A DNA stretch of 64,000 nt, taken from contig CAVROT010000004.1 in assembly GCA_963722905.1 (NCBI GenBank), positions 186,001-250,000 on the forward strand, read 5' to 3'. The position numbers and the translations under genes were made by a program. Every line of letters starts with the position of its first letter. The stretch's first letter is position 1. Of this stretch, positions 32,901 through 41,296 are shown piece after piece. A model generated the notes under the pieces. It saw only the letters and a list, made by a program, of their open reading frames with translations, was not told where the DNA came from and did no database searches. This stretch comes from CAVROT01 sp963722905. Its GTDB lineage: Bacteria > Pseudomonadota > Alphaproteobacteria > Rhodobacterales > Rhodobacteraceae.

Positions 32901-35900
32901 ATGCTGAGACGCAAGACCGATAACACGCCGCGCACCCGGACCGGTGGCATCGCCGCCAACCTGAGCGCGGCGCCCGGCGCGGGTGGCGGCACCATCGACC
33001 GGCGCGGGTTCCTGCGCGGATCGGGCCTGGCCATCGGCGGGCTGGCGGCCATCGGCGCCTCGGGCGGCGGCATGGTCACGCGGGCCACGGCGCAGGAGGC
33101 GGTGGACGGGGCGATCGAGCTCAAGAAAACCGTCTGCACCCACTGTTCGGTCGGCTGCACGGTGATCGCCGAGGTCCAGAACGGCGTCTGGATCGGTCAG
33201 GAGCCCGGTTGGGACAGCCCCTTCAACCTGGGCGCGCATTGCGCCAAGGGTGCCTCGGTACGCGAGACGGCGCATGGCGAGCGGCGGCTCAAGTATCCGA
33301 TGAAGAAGGAAGGCGGCGCCTGGAAGAAGATCAGCTGGGAGCAGGCGATCGACGAGATCGGCGACCGGATGATGGCGATCCGCGACGAATCCGGCCCCGA
33401 TTCGGTCTACTGGCTGGGCAGCGCCAAGCACTCGAACGAACAGGCGTACCTCTTCCGCAAGTTCGCCGCCTACTGGGGCACCAACAACGTCGACCACCAG
33501 GCGCGGATCTGCCACTCGACCACGGTGGCGGGCGTGGCGAACACATGGGGCTACGGCGCCATGACCAACAGCTACAACGACATCCACAACAGCCGCGCCA
33601 TCATCATCATCGGCGGCAATCCGGCCGAGGCACATCCGGTGTCCCTGCTGCACCTTCTGAAAGCCAAGGAAGAGAACAACGCGCCCCTGATCGTATGCGA
33701 TCCGCGCTTCACCCGCACCGCCGCGCATGCCGACGAGTTCGTGCGCATGCGCCCCGGCAGCGACGTGGCGCTGGTCTGGGGCATCCTGTGGCACATCTTC
33801 GAGAACGAGTGGGAGGACAAGGAGTTCATCCGCACCCGCGTCTGGGGCATGGACCAGATCCGCGCCGAGGTCGCGAACTGGACCCCCGATGAGGTCGAGC
33901 GGGTGACGGGGGTGCCCGAGGCGCAGATGGAGCGGGTCGCGCGCACCCTGGCCAACAACAAGCCCGGCACGATGATCTGGTGCATGGGCGGCACGCAGCA
34001 CACCAACGGCAACAACAACACCCGCGCCTACTGCATCCTCCAGCTTGCCCTTGGGAACATGGGCGTCGCGGGCGGCGGCACCAACATCTTCCGCGGCCAC
34101 TGCAACGTGCAGGGCGCGACGGATCTGGGCGTGCTGGCCGACACCCTGCCCGGCTACTATGGCCTGAACGAAGGCGCCTGGGCGCATTGGGCCCGCGTCT
34201 GGGACGAGGACCTGGACTGGCTCAAGGGGCGCTTCTCGGTCATGGAAGGCGCCGAAGCGGACGGCGCCGACCGGCCGATGATGAACTTCACCGGCATCCC
34301 CGTGTCACGCTGGATAGACGGCGTGCTGGAGCCGGCAGAGAACATCGACCAGCCCGCCAACACCCGCGCCATGGTGCTGTGGGGCCACGCCCCCAACAGC
34401 CAGACCCGCCAGAAGGAGATGGCGACGGCGATGGAAAAGCTGGACCTGATGGTCGTGGTCGATCCGTTCCCGACGGTCAGCGCGATCCTTCAGGACCGCG
34501 ACGACGGGGTCTACCTGCTGCCCGCCACGACCCAGTTCGAATCGCGCGGATCGGTCACCGCGTCCAACCGGTCTATCCAGTGGCGCGAGCAGGTCGTCGA
34601 CCCCCTGTTCGAGTCCAAGCAGGACCACGAGATCCTCGCCCTCTTCGCGGCCAAGTTCGGCTTCGACGACCGGCTGTTCCGCCATATCGGCATGGACGGC
34701 ACGGTGCCCAACATCGAGGACCTGACGCGCGAGTTCAACCGCGGCATGTGGACCATCGGATATACGGGGCAGAGCCCCGAGCGCATCAAGATGCACATGG
34801 CCAACCAGGAGACGTTCGACCGCACCACGCTGCGGGCGAACGGCGGGCCGGCCGATGGCGACTTCTACGGGATGCCCTGGCCGTGTTGGGGCACGCCCGA
34901 GATGAACCACCCCGGCACCGCAAACCTCTACGACCTGTCCCTGCCGGTGGCGGACGGCGGCCTGACCTTCCGCGCCCGTTTCGGGGTGGAGCGCGAGGGC
35001 GACAACCTTCTGGCCGAGGGCGTCTACTCCAAGGACTCCGAGATCGAGGACGGCTACCCAGAGTTCACGATGCAGATGCTGAACGAACTGGGCTGGGACA
35101 AGGATCTCACCCCCTACGAACGGCGCGTGATCGAATGGGTCTCGGGTTTCTCCGACACGCGACCGGGCACCGAAGAGGTCGGCGAGACAAGCCAGCAGGG
35201 CGAGCGCCCCTCGGACTACGTGGACCAGGTGGGCGGCGTGAACTGGAAGACCGACCTTTCGGGCGGCATCCAGAGGGTCGCCATCGCCCATGGCTGCGCC
35301 CCCTTCGGCAACGCCAAGGCGCGCGCATCGGTCTGGACGTTTCCGGACCCCGTGCCGCTGCACCGCGAACCGCTCTACTCCAACCGGCGCGATCTGGTCG
35401 CGGACTATCCGACCTACGAAGACAAGAAGTTCTGGCGCATCCCGACGCTTTACAGGTCCATCCAGGAAAAGGATTTCTCGGAAACCTATCCGATCATCCT
35501 GACCTCCGGCCGGCTTGTCGAATACGAGGGCGGCGGCGACGAGACCCGGTCGAACCCGTGGCTGGCCGAGCTGCAGCAGACCATGTTCATCGAGGTCAAT
35601 CCACGCGACGCCAACGATATCGGTATCCGCGACGGCGCGATGGTCTGGGTCGAGGGGCCGGAGGGCGGGCGCATCAACGTCATGGCGATGCTGACCGAAC
35701 GCGTGGCGCCGGGCGTGGCCTTCATGCCCTTCCACTTCGGCGGGCACATGGAGGGCGAGGATCTGCGCGACCGCTATCCCGAAGGCGCCGATCCCATCGT
35801 CCTGGGCGAAAGCACCAATACCGCGCAGACCTATGGCTACGACAGCGTGACCCAGATGCAGGAGACCAAGGCCACTCTCTGCAAGATCACCGCGGCCTGA
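32901..35900 (+). CDS. fdhA: Formate dehydrogenase, molybdopterin catalytic subunit (Tat-exported, Cys type)
   Basis: A 999-residue molybdopterin oxidoreductase that oxidises formate to CO2. The Tat signal RRGFLRGSGLAIGGLAA lies at residues 34-50 after an unusually long n-region. The 4Fe-4S motif is CTHCSVGCTV, followed by AHCAKGAS with the lysine. The metal ligand is cysteine, in ARICHSTTVAG (Cys204, codon TGC at 33510), where E. coli FdnG/FdoG have selenocysteine. GGTQHTNGNNNTRAYC and the C-terminal MoCo-binding domain (FHFGGHMEGEDL) are intact. GGGGGAGAGACGAG precedes the ATG. It is followed after 13 bases by fdhB. No cytochrome b subunit follows. Confidence 0.95.
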   Translation: MLRRKTDNTPRTRTGGIAANLSAAPGAGGGTIDRRGFLRGSGLAIGGLAAIGASGGGMVTRATAQEAVDGAIELKKTVCTHCSVGCTVIAEVQNGVWIGQEPGWDSPFNLGAHCAKGASVRETAHGERRLKYPMKKEGGAWKKISWEQAIDEIGDRMMAIRDESGPDSVYWLGSAKHSNEQAYLFRKFAAYWGTNNVDHQARICHSTTVAGVANTWGYGAMTNSYNDIHNSRAIIIIGGNPAEAHPVSLLHLLKAKEENNAPLIVCDPRFTRTAAHADEFVRMRPGSDVALVWGILWHIFENEWEDKEFIRTRVWGMDQIRAEVANWTPDEVERVTGVPEAQMERVARTLANNKPGTMIWCMGGTQHTNGNNNTRAYCILQLALGNMGVAGGGTNIFRGHCNVQGATDLGVLADTLPGYYGLNEGAWAHWARVWDEDLDWLKGRFSVMEGAEADGADRPMMNFTGIPVSRWIDGVLEPAENIDQPANTRAMVLWGHAPNSQTRQKEMATAMEKLDLMVVVDPFPTVSAILQDRDDGVYLLPATTQFESRGSVTASNRSIQWREQVVDPLFESKQDHEILALFAAKFGFDDRLFRHIGMDGTVPNIEDLTREFNRGMWTIGYTGQSPERIKMHMANQETFDRTTLRANGGPADGDFYGMPWPCWGTPEMNHPGTANLYDLSLPVADGGLTFRARFGVEREGDNLLAEGVYSKDSEIEDGYPEFTMQMLNELGWDKDLTPYERRVIEWVSGFSDTRPGTEEVGETSQQGERPSDYVDQVGGVNWKTDLSGGIQRVAIAHGCAPFGNAKARASVWTFPDPVPLHREPLYSNRRDLVADYPTYEDKKFWRIPTLYRSIQEKDFSETYPIILTSGRLVEYEGGGDETRSNPWLAELQQTMFIEVNPRDANDIGIRDGAMVWVEGPEGGRINVMAMLTERVAPGVAFMPFHFGGHMEGEDLRDRYPEGADPIVLGESTNTAQTYGYDSVTQMQETKATLCKITAA

Positions 35901-35913
35901 GGAGGGCACCGAT

Positions 35914-36507
35914 ATGGCACGAGCCAAATTCCTGTGCGATGCCGAACGCTGCATCGAATGCAACGCCTGCGTCACCGCCTGCAAGAACGAGCACGAGGTG
36001 CCGTGGGGCATCAACCGCCGCAAGGTGGTGACGATCAACGACGGCAGCCCAGGCGAGACCTCGATCTCGGTCGCGTGCATGCACTGTTCGGACGCGCCCT
36101 GCATGGCGGTCTGCCCGGTCGACTGCTTCTACCAGAACGAAGAGGGGATCGTCCTCCACTCCAAGGACCTCTGCATCGGGTGCGGATATTGCTTCTACGC
36201 CTGCCCCTTCGGCGCGCCGCAATACCCGCAGGCCGGAAACTTCGGCAGCCGCGGCAAGATGGACAAGTGCACCTTCTGCGCCGGCGGCCCCGAGGAGACC
36301 CATTCCGAGGCCGAGTTCGCCAAGTACGGCCGCAACCGTATCGCCGAGGGCAAGCTGCCGATCTGCGCCGAGATGTGCAGCACCAAGGCTCTGCTGGCGG
36401 GCGACGGCGACGCCGTCAGCGAGATCTACCGCGAACGCGTCGTCGCCCGCGGCTTCGGATCGGGCGCATGGGGCTGGGGCACGGCCTACGACCAGAAGGA
36501 GGGCTAG
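35914..36507 (+). CDS. fdhB: Formate dehydrogenase iron-sulfur subunit
   Basis: A 197-residue electron-transfer subunit with four 4Fe-4S motifs: CIECNACVTAC, CMHCSDAPCMAVC, CIGCGYCFYAC and the split CTFC/CAEMC. It lacks the C-terminal membrane helix of E. coli FdnH (about 290 residues), so it depends on another protein for membrane contact. GAGGG precedes the ATG. In related clusters the next gene encodes the cytochrome b556 subunit; here a minus-strand orphan gene begins 25 bases after the stop, and no such subunit appears in the window. Confidence 0.93.
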   Translation: MARAKFLCDAERCIECNACVTACKNEHEVPWGINRRKVVTINDGSPGETSISVACMHCSDAPCMAVCPVDCFYQNEEGIVLHSKDLCIGCGYCFYACPFGAPQYPQAGNFGSRGKMDKCTFCAGGPEETHSEAEFAKYGRNRIAEGKLPICAEMCSTKALLAGDGDAVSEIYRERVVARGFGSGAWGWGTAYDQKEG

Positions 36508-36520
36508 GGAGGGACGGCGG

Positions 36521-36547
36521 CGCAGTACCCCTCAGCGGGGTATTGCG
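36521..36547. terminator. Bidirectional hairpin after fdhB
   Basis: CGCAGTACCCC (36521-36531) pairs with GGGGTATTGCG (36537-36547): eleven pairs with one G-T, five-base loop. It contains the stop codon of the convergent minus-strand gene (36532-36534) and follows the fdhB stop, so it can serve both genes. Confidence 0.6.
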
Positions 36548-37029
36548 TAAAGGCCGTAAATCTCGCGTTCCAGACGGCCGAGGAACCGTTCCAGTCGCGT
36601 CGGGATGTCATCCGCCACCGCGACGGATGGGCAGTTGCTGGCCGAGGCCCACGTGCCGCCGCCCGCCGCAATCACTTCTTCCACGAAGGCGACGCAGTTG
36701 TTCGGCACGACGAGCCAGGTCCATGTGTCGGCCATGAGCGCTTCGAGATAGATCATTGCCGCACCCGGATCGGGCAACCGGACCGGCACCTGACGCAGTT
36801 CGGTCTTGCCCAACTCGCGCAGGTAGCGGCGATATCCGTTCTCCGTCATGTAACGCGGCGCGCCGCGGAATTCGGCCACGTGGAAATATAGGCCGCCGCG
36901 CCCTCCGGCACGCAGCAGCAGGTGCCCGCAAAAATTTGGGCCGTCGCCGCTGACCGCGACGACAGTCGCTGCCGTAAGGTCGATGTTGATGATGCCGGAG
37001 GCATTCAGGATCTCGCCGGAATAGGCCAT
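36532..37029 (-). CDS. Uncharacterised protein, possible permuted papain-like (LRAT/NlpC-type) fold
   Basis: A 165-residue soluble protein with no signal peptide. I do not recognise a named family. An early His-containing strand pair (FCGHLLLRAGG, YFHVAEF) precedes a late VVPNNCVAFVEEVIAAGG, where an NC pair opens a helix. This His-before-Cys order is that of circularly permuted papain-like enzymes (LRAT, YaeF/NlpC-P60 relatives), so a cysteine hydrolase or acyltransferase is a reasonable guess. A second cysteine pair, SNCPSV, follows. AAGGA lies before ATG 37029. It is an orphan, convergent with fdhB and occupying the place where the Fdh cytochrome subunit usually lies. Confidence 0.68.
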   Translation of the reverse strand: MAYSGEILNASGIINIDLTAATVVAVSGDGPNFCGHLLLRAGGRGGLYFHVAEFRGAPRYMTENGYRRYLRELGKTELRQVPVRLPDPGAAMIYLEALMADTWTWLVVPNNCVAFVEEVIAAGGGTWASASNCPSVAVADDIPTRLERFLGRLEREIYGLYAIPR

Positions 37030-37202
37030 TACAAATCCTTGAAATGAGTATGGGAACCGGACGACCGGGCGCGTCAAAATGAACGCAACTCAAAGGTAAT
37101 CCAAATCAGCGCCGAACTCCTATCGAATGCTGTCGTCGGCCATGTTCAACCACTGCGAGGGACACGACATGCGTCCGGAGCCGCGGCCCATGCGCCACAG
37201 CC

Positions 37203-38285
37203 CTAGACCTTCCAGCGGCGCAGGGTCCCGCCCGGTTGCAACATCGGCTGCAACTCGACCCGCTGTCCCGTCCCGGTCACGCGCCCCGAGGCCCGGTCCG
37301 CGACGATGCGGGCCGCGGCGCGCCCGGTCGACCGGCGCTCGGCGTCCATGGTCGCAAGCCTGACGGGCAGTCCGTCCAGCAATTCCACACCGTTGAACCC
37401 GGCCAGACCCAGTCGGCCCGGCACCTCGAACCCGTGTTCAAGGCACCACAGAAGGCCGCCGGCACCGATCATGTCGTTGGAGTAGTAGAGGAAATCGACT
37501 TCCGGGTTCCGCCGCATCACCGCCGACGTCATTTCGCGCCCCTTCGCCAGGGCCGAGCCGCCGTCGTAAAACTCCTGCTCGACCACCTCCAGCCCGTGGC
37601 GTGCCAGTACCTCGGTCAGGCCCTCGAACCGTTTGCGCGCGCGGTAGTCCAGCGTCATGCGCGTGCCGAGGAACGCGATCCTCTCGAACCCCTGCGCCAC
37701 GATGGCGTCGGCCATCTGGCGACCGGCCCGGCGGTGCGAGATGCCCACGCAGGCATCCACGGCGTCGCCGTCCACGTCCATGATCTCGACCACCGGTATG
37801 CCCGACGCGGCCAGCATGGCCCGGCTGGCGTCCGAATGCTCCAGCCCTGCCACGATGACTCCGGACGGTCGCCACGACAGCATTTCGTAAAGGACGTCCT
37901 CTTCCTTGCCCGGGAGATAGTTCGTGACGCCGACGACGGGTTGCAGCTCGGTCTCGTCCAGGACCTCGGCGATGCCCGCCAGCACCTCGGGGAAGACCAT
38001 GTTGCCGAGTGACGGGATCACGACGGCCACCAGGTTCACCCGGCTGGACGCCAGCGCGCCGGCGATCTTGTTGGGGACGTAGCCCAGACGCTTGGCCGCG
38101 GCCAGAACGCGGTCGCGGGTTGTCTGGGCGACGTCGCCGCGTCCGCGCAGCACCCGGCTGGCAGTCATCTCGCTGACCCCCGAAGCCTCTGACACGTCGC
38201 GCAGCGTCAGCGGGCGGCGCGCCGGAGAGCCCGCCGCGTCCGAGGGCGCGCTGCCGGGATCAGGGAGCGGATCGTCGTTGTCCAT
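37203..38285 (-). CDS. LacI-family transcriptional regulator
   Basis: A 360-residue regulator. After a 25-residue acidic extension comes the LacI helix-turn-helix (LTLRDVSEASGVSEMTASRVL, residues 26-46, quoted here to its end) and hinge helix (YVPNKIAGALAS), then a periplasmic-binding-protein-like effector domain (LVAVVIPSLGNMVFPEVLAG; AGFNGVELLDGLPVRLATM). It resembles the GntR (gluconate) branch by eye. No sugar genes adjoin it: it is divergent from dinB and convergent with nothing metabolic. Its targets are elsewhere or it acts on a distant operon; the inverted repeat near xylF is one candidate. ATG 38285 is the only good start. Confidence 0.9.
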   Translation of the reverse strand: MDNDDPLPDPGSAPSDAAGSPARRPLTLRDVSEASGVSEMTASRVLRGRGDVAQTTRDRVLAAAKRLGYVPNKIAGALASSRVNLVAVVIPSLGNMVFPEVLAGIAEVLDETELQPVVGVTNYLPGKEEDVLYEMLSWRPSGVIVAGLEHSDASRAMLAASGIPVVEIMDVDGDAVDACVGISHRRAGRQMADAIVAQGFERIAFLGTRMTLDYRARKRFEGLTEVLARHGLEVVEQEFYDGGSALAKGREMTSAVMRRNPEVDFLYYSNDMIGAGGLLWCLEHGFEVPGRLGLAGFNGVELLDGLPVRLATMDAERRSTGRAAARIVADRASGRVTGTGQRVELQPMLQPGGTLRRWKV

Positions 38286-38474
38286 GTCATTCCCCCTGCC
38301 GGTCCGCGTCGCCGGAATAGACCGCATCGCCGCCTCCGCGCCAAGGAGAAAGCCGGACGGCCTGCCCTCAAGACGGAACAGGGCCGCGCCATCCCGGCAG
38401 CACAGCCTCCGCAAGGCGCGATGCGTCCGCCGGACACGATGGCGCCCTCCATCGCGCAGAGGTAGGCTCGCGCC

Positions 38475-39728
38475 ATGCCCGCTCTCTGCCGCGACTGCAC
38501 ACAGACCTTCGATGCCGGTGCCCGCTGCCCCGTCTGCGGCGGCCCCCGCATCCTGTCGCACACGGAACTGCACGACCTGTCCATCGCGCACATGGACTGC
38601 GACGCCTTCTATGCCGCGGTCGAGAAGCGCGACGACCCGTCGCTGGCCGACAAGCCGGTCATCGTGGGCGGCGGGCGCCGGGGCGTCGTCACCACCGCCT
38701 GCTACATCGCGCGGATCAAGGGGGTGCGGTCGGCGATGCCGATGTTCCAGGCGCTAAAGCTCTGCCCCGAGGCGGTGATCGTGCGCCCGCGATTCGACGC
38801 CTATGTCGAGGCCTCCCGCCGCATCCGCGCACTGATGGAAGAGCTGACGCCGGTGGTCGAGCCGCTGAGCCTTGACGAGGCCTTCATGGACCTCACCGGC
38901 ACCGCCCGGCTGCACGGGGCGTCGCCGGCGCAGATGCTGGCGCGTCTGGTCAGGCGGATGCGCGACGAGGTGGGGATCGCCGGGTCCATCGGCCTGTCGC
39001 ACAACAAGTTCCTGGCCAAGGTGGCTTCGGATCTGGACAAGCCGCGCGGCTTTCAGCTGATCGGGCAGGCCGAGACGCAGGCGTTCCTGGCGCCGCGTCC
39101 CGTGGGCCTGATCTGGGGCATCGGCGCGGTGACGCAGGCCGCGCTGGACCGCGCCGGCATCCGCACCTTCGCCGACCTCGCGCGGTGGGACCGGCGCGAC
39201 CTCACCGCGCGGTTCGGCGGCACCGGCGACCGGCTGTGGCACCTCGCGCGCGGGCAGGACAGGCGGCGCGTCACCTCGAACGCGCCGGTCAAGGGCATCT
39301 CGAACGAGACGACGTTTTCGGAGGATACGGCCGACCCGGACATCCTGGACGGACACATCTGGCGTCTGTCCGAGAAGGTCGCCGACCGCGCCAAGGCAAA
39401 GGGCGTCGCGGGCCGCATCGTCATGCTGAAGCTGAAGCGCGCGAATCACACGCTGTTCAGCCGCCGCACGACGTTGCGCGAGCCGACGCAACTTGCCGAC
39501 CGGCTGTACCGCACGGCGCGCGGCCTCTTCGACCCCGAGGTCGGGAAGGGGCCGTTCCGCCTGCTGGGTGTGGGCCTGTCGGACCTCGTCCCCGAAGCAG
39601 CAGCCGACGGCACGTCAGACCTTCTGGATCCGCAGGCGGCGGCCCGGGCGCGGGCCGAACGCGCCGCAGACGCCATCCGCGCGCGCTGGGGGGACGACGC
39701 CATCCTGAAGGGTCGTGCCCTGCGGTGA
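38475..39728 (+). CDS. dinB: DNA polymerase IV with N-terminal zinc-ribbon
   Basis: A 417-residue Y-family translesion polymerase. The palm begins at IAHMDCDAFYAAVE, and the catalytic motif is PLSLDEAFMDLT, with little-finger domain ending in the Arg-rich RRTTLREPTQ. Unusually, the first 35 residues carry Cys5-x2-Cys8 and Cys18-x2-Cys21 (CRDC, CPVC), a zinc-ribbon seen in DinB proteins of Rhodobacterales but absent in E. coli Pol IV. No beta-clamp motif could be assigned with confidence at the C-terminus. It is divergent from the LacI gene (189 bases). No LexA box was recognised. Confidence 0.94.
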   Translation: MPALCRDCTQTFDAGARCPVCGGPRILSHTELHDLSIAHMDCDAFYAAVEKRDDPSLADKPVIVGGGRRGVVTTACYIARIKGVRSAMPMFQALKLCPEAVIVRPRFDAYVEASRRIRALMEELTPVVEPLSLDEAFMDLTGTARLHGASPAQMLARLVRRMRDEVGIAGSIGLSHNKFLAKVASDLDKPRGFQLIGQAETQAFLAPRPVGLIWGIGAVTQAALDRAGIRTFADLARWDRRDLTARFGGTGDRLWHLARGQDRRRVTSNAPVKGISNETTFSEDTADPDILDGHIWRLSEKVADRAKAKGVAGRIVMLKLKRANHTLFSRRTTLREPTQLADRLYRTARGLFDPEVGKGPFRLLGVGLSDLVPEAAADGTSDLLDPQAAARARAERAADAIRARWGDDAILKGRALR

Positions 39729-39762
39729 CGTACGGTCCGGTCAGCGGCGACGGCGCCGGAAG

Positions 39763-40650
39763 CTATTCGGCTGCCACTGCATGACCGGCATCGGCGACCG
39801 GCCGGCCGATACCGGCGACCTCGGCGACCACGCCGTCGATCAGCGCCTTGAAGTCGTCGTACCCGCCATGCGGCCGAACCTCGGCCTCGTCCATGTAGAG
39901 CGCGCGGTCCAGTTCCACCTGCACCACATGCCGCCCCCGGTCGGGCCGGCCGTAGTGCTGCGCGATATAGGCCCCGGCGAAAGGCACGTTCCGCGAGACC
40001 CGCAATCCGGCCGACGCGAAGGCCGATTCGACGCAGTCGACGACCTCGGGCGCGGCGGCGGCGCCGAACCGGTCGCCAAGGACCACCTCGGCGCGGGTGC
40101 CGCCGCCGGACGCCTCGATGGCCTCGTGCGGCATCGAATGGCAGTCGATCAGGATCGCTGTGCCGAACGCCTCTCCGGCCTGCGCCATCAGCAATTCGAG
40201 CGCGGCATGATAGGGGCGCCAGACATCGCGGATACGGCCGCGCGCCTCGTCCAGACCGATCCGCCCGGCGTAGATCGCCCGGCCGCCCGCCACGACACGC
40301 GGGATGACGCCCAGGCCCGACGCTATGCGCGCGTTCGTGCCGCGGCGGCGCACCGTGTCGATCAGCGCAGGGTCCAGTTCGTCGCAATCCCGGTTCAGAT
40401 CGACGAAGGCGCGCGGTATGCAGGCCGACAACAGCGGCGCACCCGCCCGCGGGGCCGCGTCGAACAGCCGGTCGACGAAGGCGTCCTCGGACGACCGGAT
40501 CGTGCGGGTATCGAGCGCGCTGCGTCCCATGAATGCGGCATCGTAGTCCCGGCCCGAATGAGGCGAGGCGAAGACGACGCCCGTCGTGCGGGCCGCAGGC
40601 ATCGCCAGCCGGTATGGAGGTCTGTCCACGAGAAGCCGCCTTTCGAACAT
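39763..40650 (-). CDS. N-formylglutamate amidohydrolase family protein
   Basis: A 295-residue HutG-like amidohydrolase: VFASPHSGRDYDAAF near residue 26 (metal-binding His), SSEDAFVDRLFD, PRAFVDLNRDCDELDP, AILIDCHSMP (second His) and VQVELDRALYMDE. The family hydrolyses N-formyl-L-glutamate, the last step of one histidine pathway, but homologues outside hut operons may act on other N-acyl amino acids. No hut gene is nearby. It ends 34 bases from the convergent dinB stop. Confidence 0.88.
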   Translation of the reverse strand: MFERRLLVDRPPYRLAMPAARTTGVVFASPHSGRDYDAAFMGRSALDTRTIRSSEDAFVDRLFDAAPRAGAPLLSACIPRAFVDLNRDCDELDPALIDTVRRRGTNARIASGLGVIPRVVAGGRAIYAGRIGLDEARGRIRDVWRPYHAALELLMAQAGEAFGTAILIDCHSMPHEAIEASGGGTRAEVVLGDRFGAAAAPEVVDCVESAFASAGLRVSRNVPFAGAYIAQHYGRPDRGRHVVQVELDRALYMDEAEVRPHGGYDDFKALIDGVVAEVAGIGRPVADAGHAVAAE

Positions 40651-40865
40651 CCGCGATCACCGACACGTCTCGGTTGGACTTTCCGATGATCGCATGGGAC
40701 CGCAATTCGGATCCTACGCCACCGCGCGCGGTCGCCGAAAGTCCTTGAAGCCTCCGTTCGCACGGAATATGCACCCTCCACCGACGCGGGGCGACCCCGA
40801 CCGTCCGGTTGTCCGGCAGTCCTGCCGCACGACCGGGCAAGGCCCGTACGACGGGGCGGCGGCGG

Positions 40866-40940
40866 GGGTGATTAGCTCAGCGGTAGAGCACTTCGTTGAC
40901 ATCGAAGGGGTCACTGGTTCGATCCCAGTATCGCCCACCA
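40866..40940 (+). tRNA. tRNA-Val (GAC anticodon)
   Basis: 75 bases including an encoded CCA (40938-40940). The acceptor GGGTGAT pairs with ATCGCCC (one G-T), the D arm is GCTC/GAGC, the anticodon stem CTTCG/CGAAG closes the loop TTGACAT, giving GAC, and the T arm is ACTGG-TTCGATC-CCAGT. All invariant positions are present. It stands alone 145 bases before rpmJ. Confidence 0.95.
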
Positions 40941-41085
40941 CCGACAGCCCGGCCGCGCCGGACGCCGACACGGGTCGAGGATGGCCCGGCTGACCCATCG
41001 CTCCGCAGGGGGCAGCGCGCCCAGGACGGTCGCGACCATGATACAGAACCGGCGCCGAGGCGCCGCCCAACGAAGGAACGGAACG

Positions 41086-41211
41086 ATGAAGGTGCGCAAC
41101 TCGCTCCGCTCGCTCAAGAACCGCCACCGCGATTGCCGCGTCGTGCGCCGCAAGGGCCGCGTCTACGTGATCAACAAGACGCAGCGCCGGTTCAAGGCCC
41201 GCCAGGGCTGA
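41086..41211 (+). CDS. rpmJ: 50S ribosomal protein L36, zinc-free (C-) type
   Basis: A 41-residue basic protein: MKVRNSLRSLKNRHRDCRVV, then VYVINKTQRRFKARQG, the L36 type B sequence. Only one cysteine remains, so the CCCH zinc ribbon of the ordinary L36 is lost; such C- paralogues are often the only copy in Rhodobacterales or are favoured at low zinc. AAGGAACGGAACG precedes ATG 41086. It is monocistronic, downstream of tRNA-Val. Confidence 0.95.
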   Translation: MKVRNSLRSLKNRHRDCRVVRRKGRVYVINKTQRRFKARQG

Positions 41212-41296
41212 ACCGGCCGGGCACGCCGGATCGGAGGTGCCCCGCGCGTCCGACCGCGCAGGCTGAGCCTCGCGGCGCGCGCAACGTGCCCGCCGC

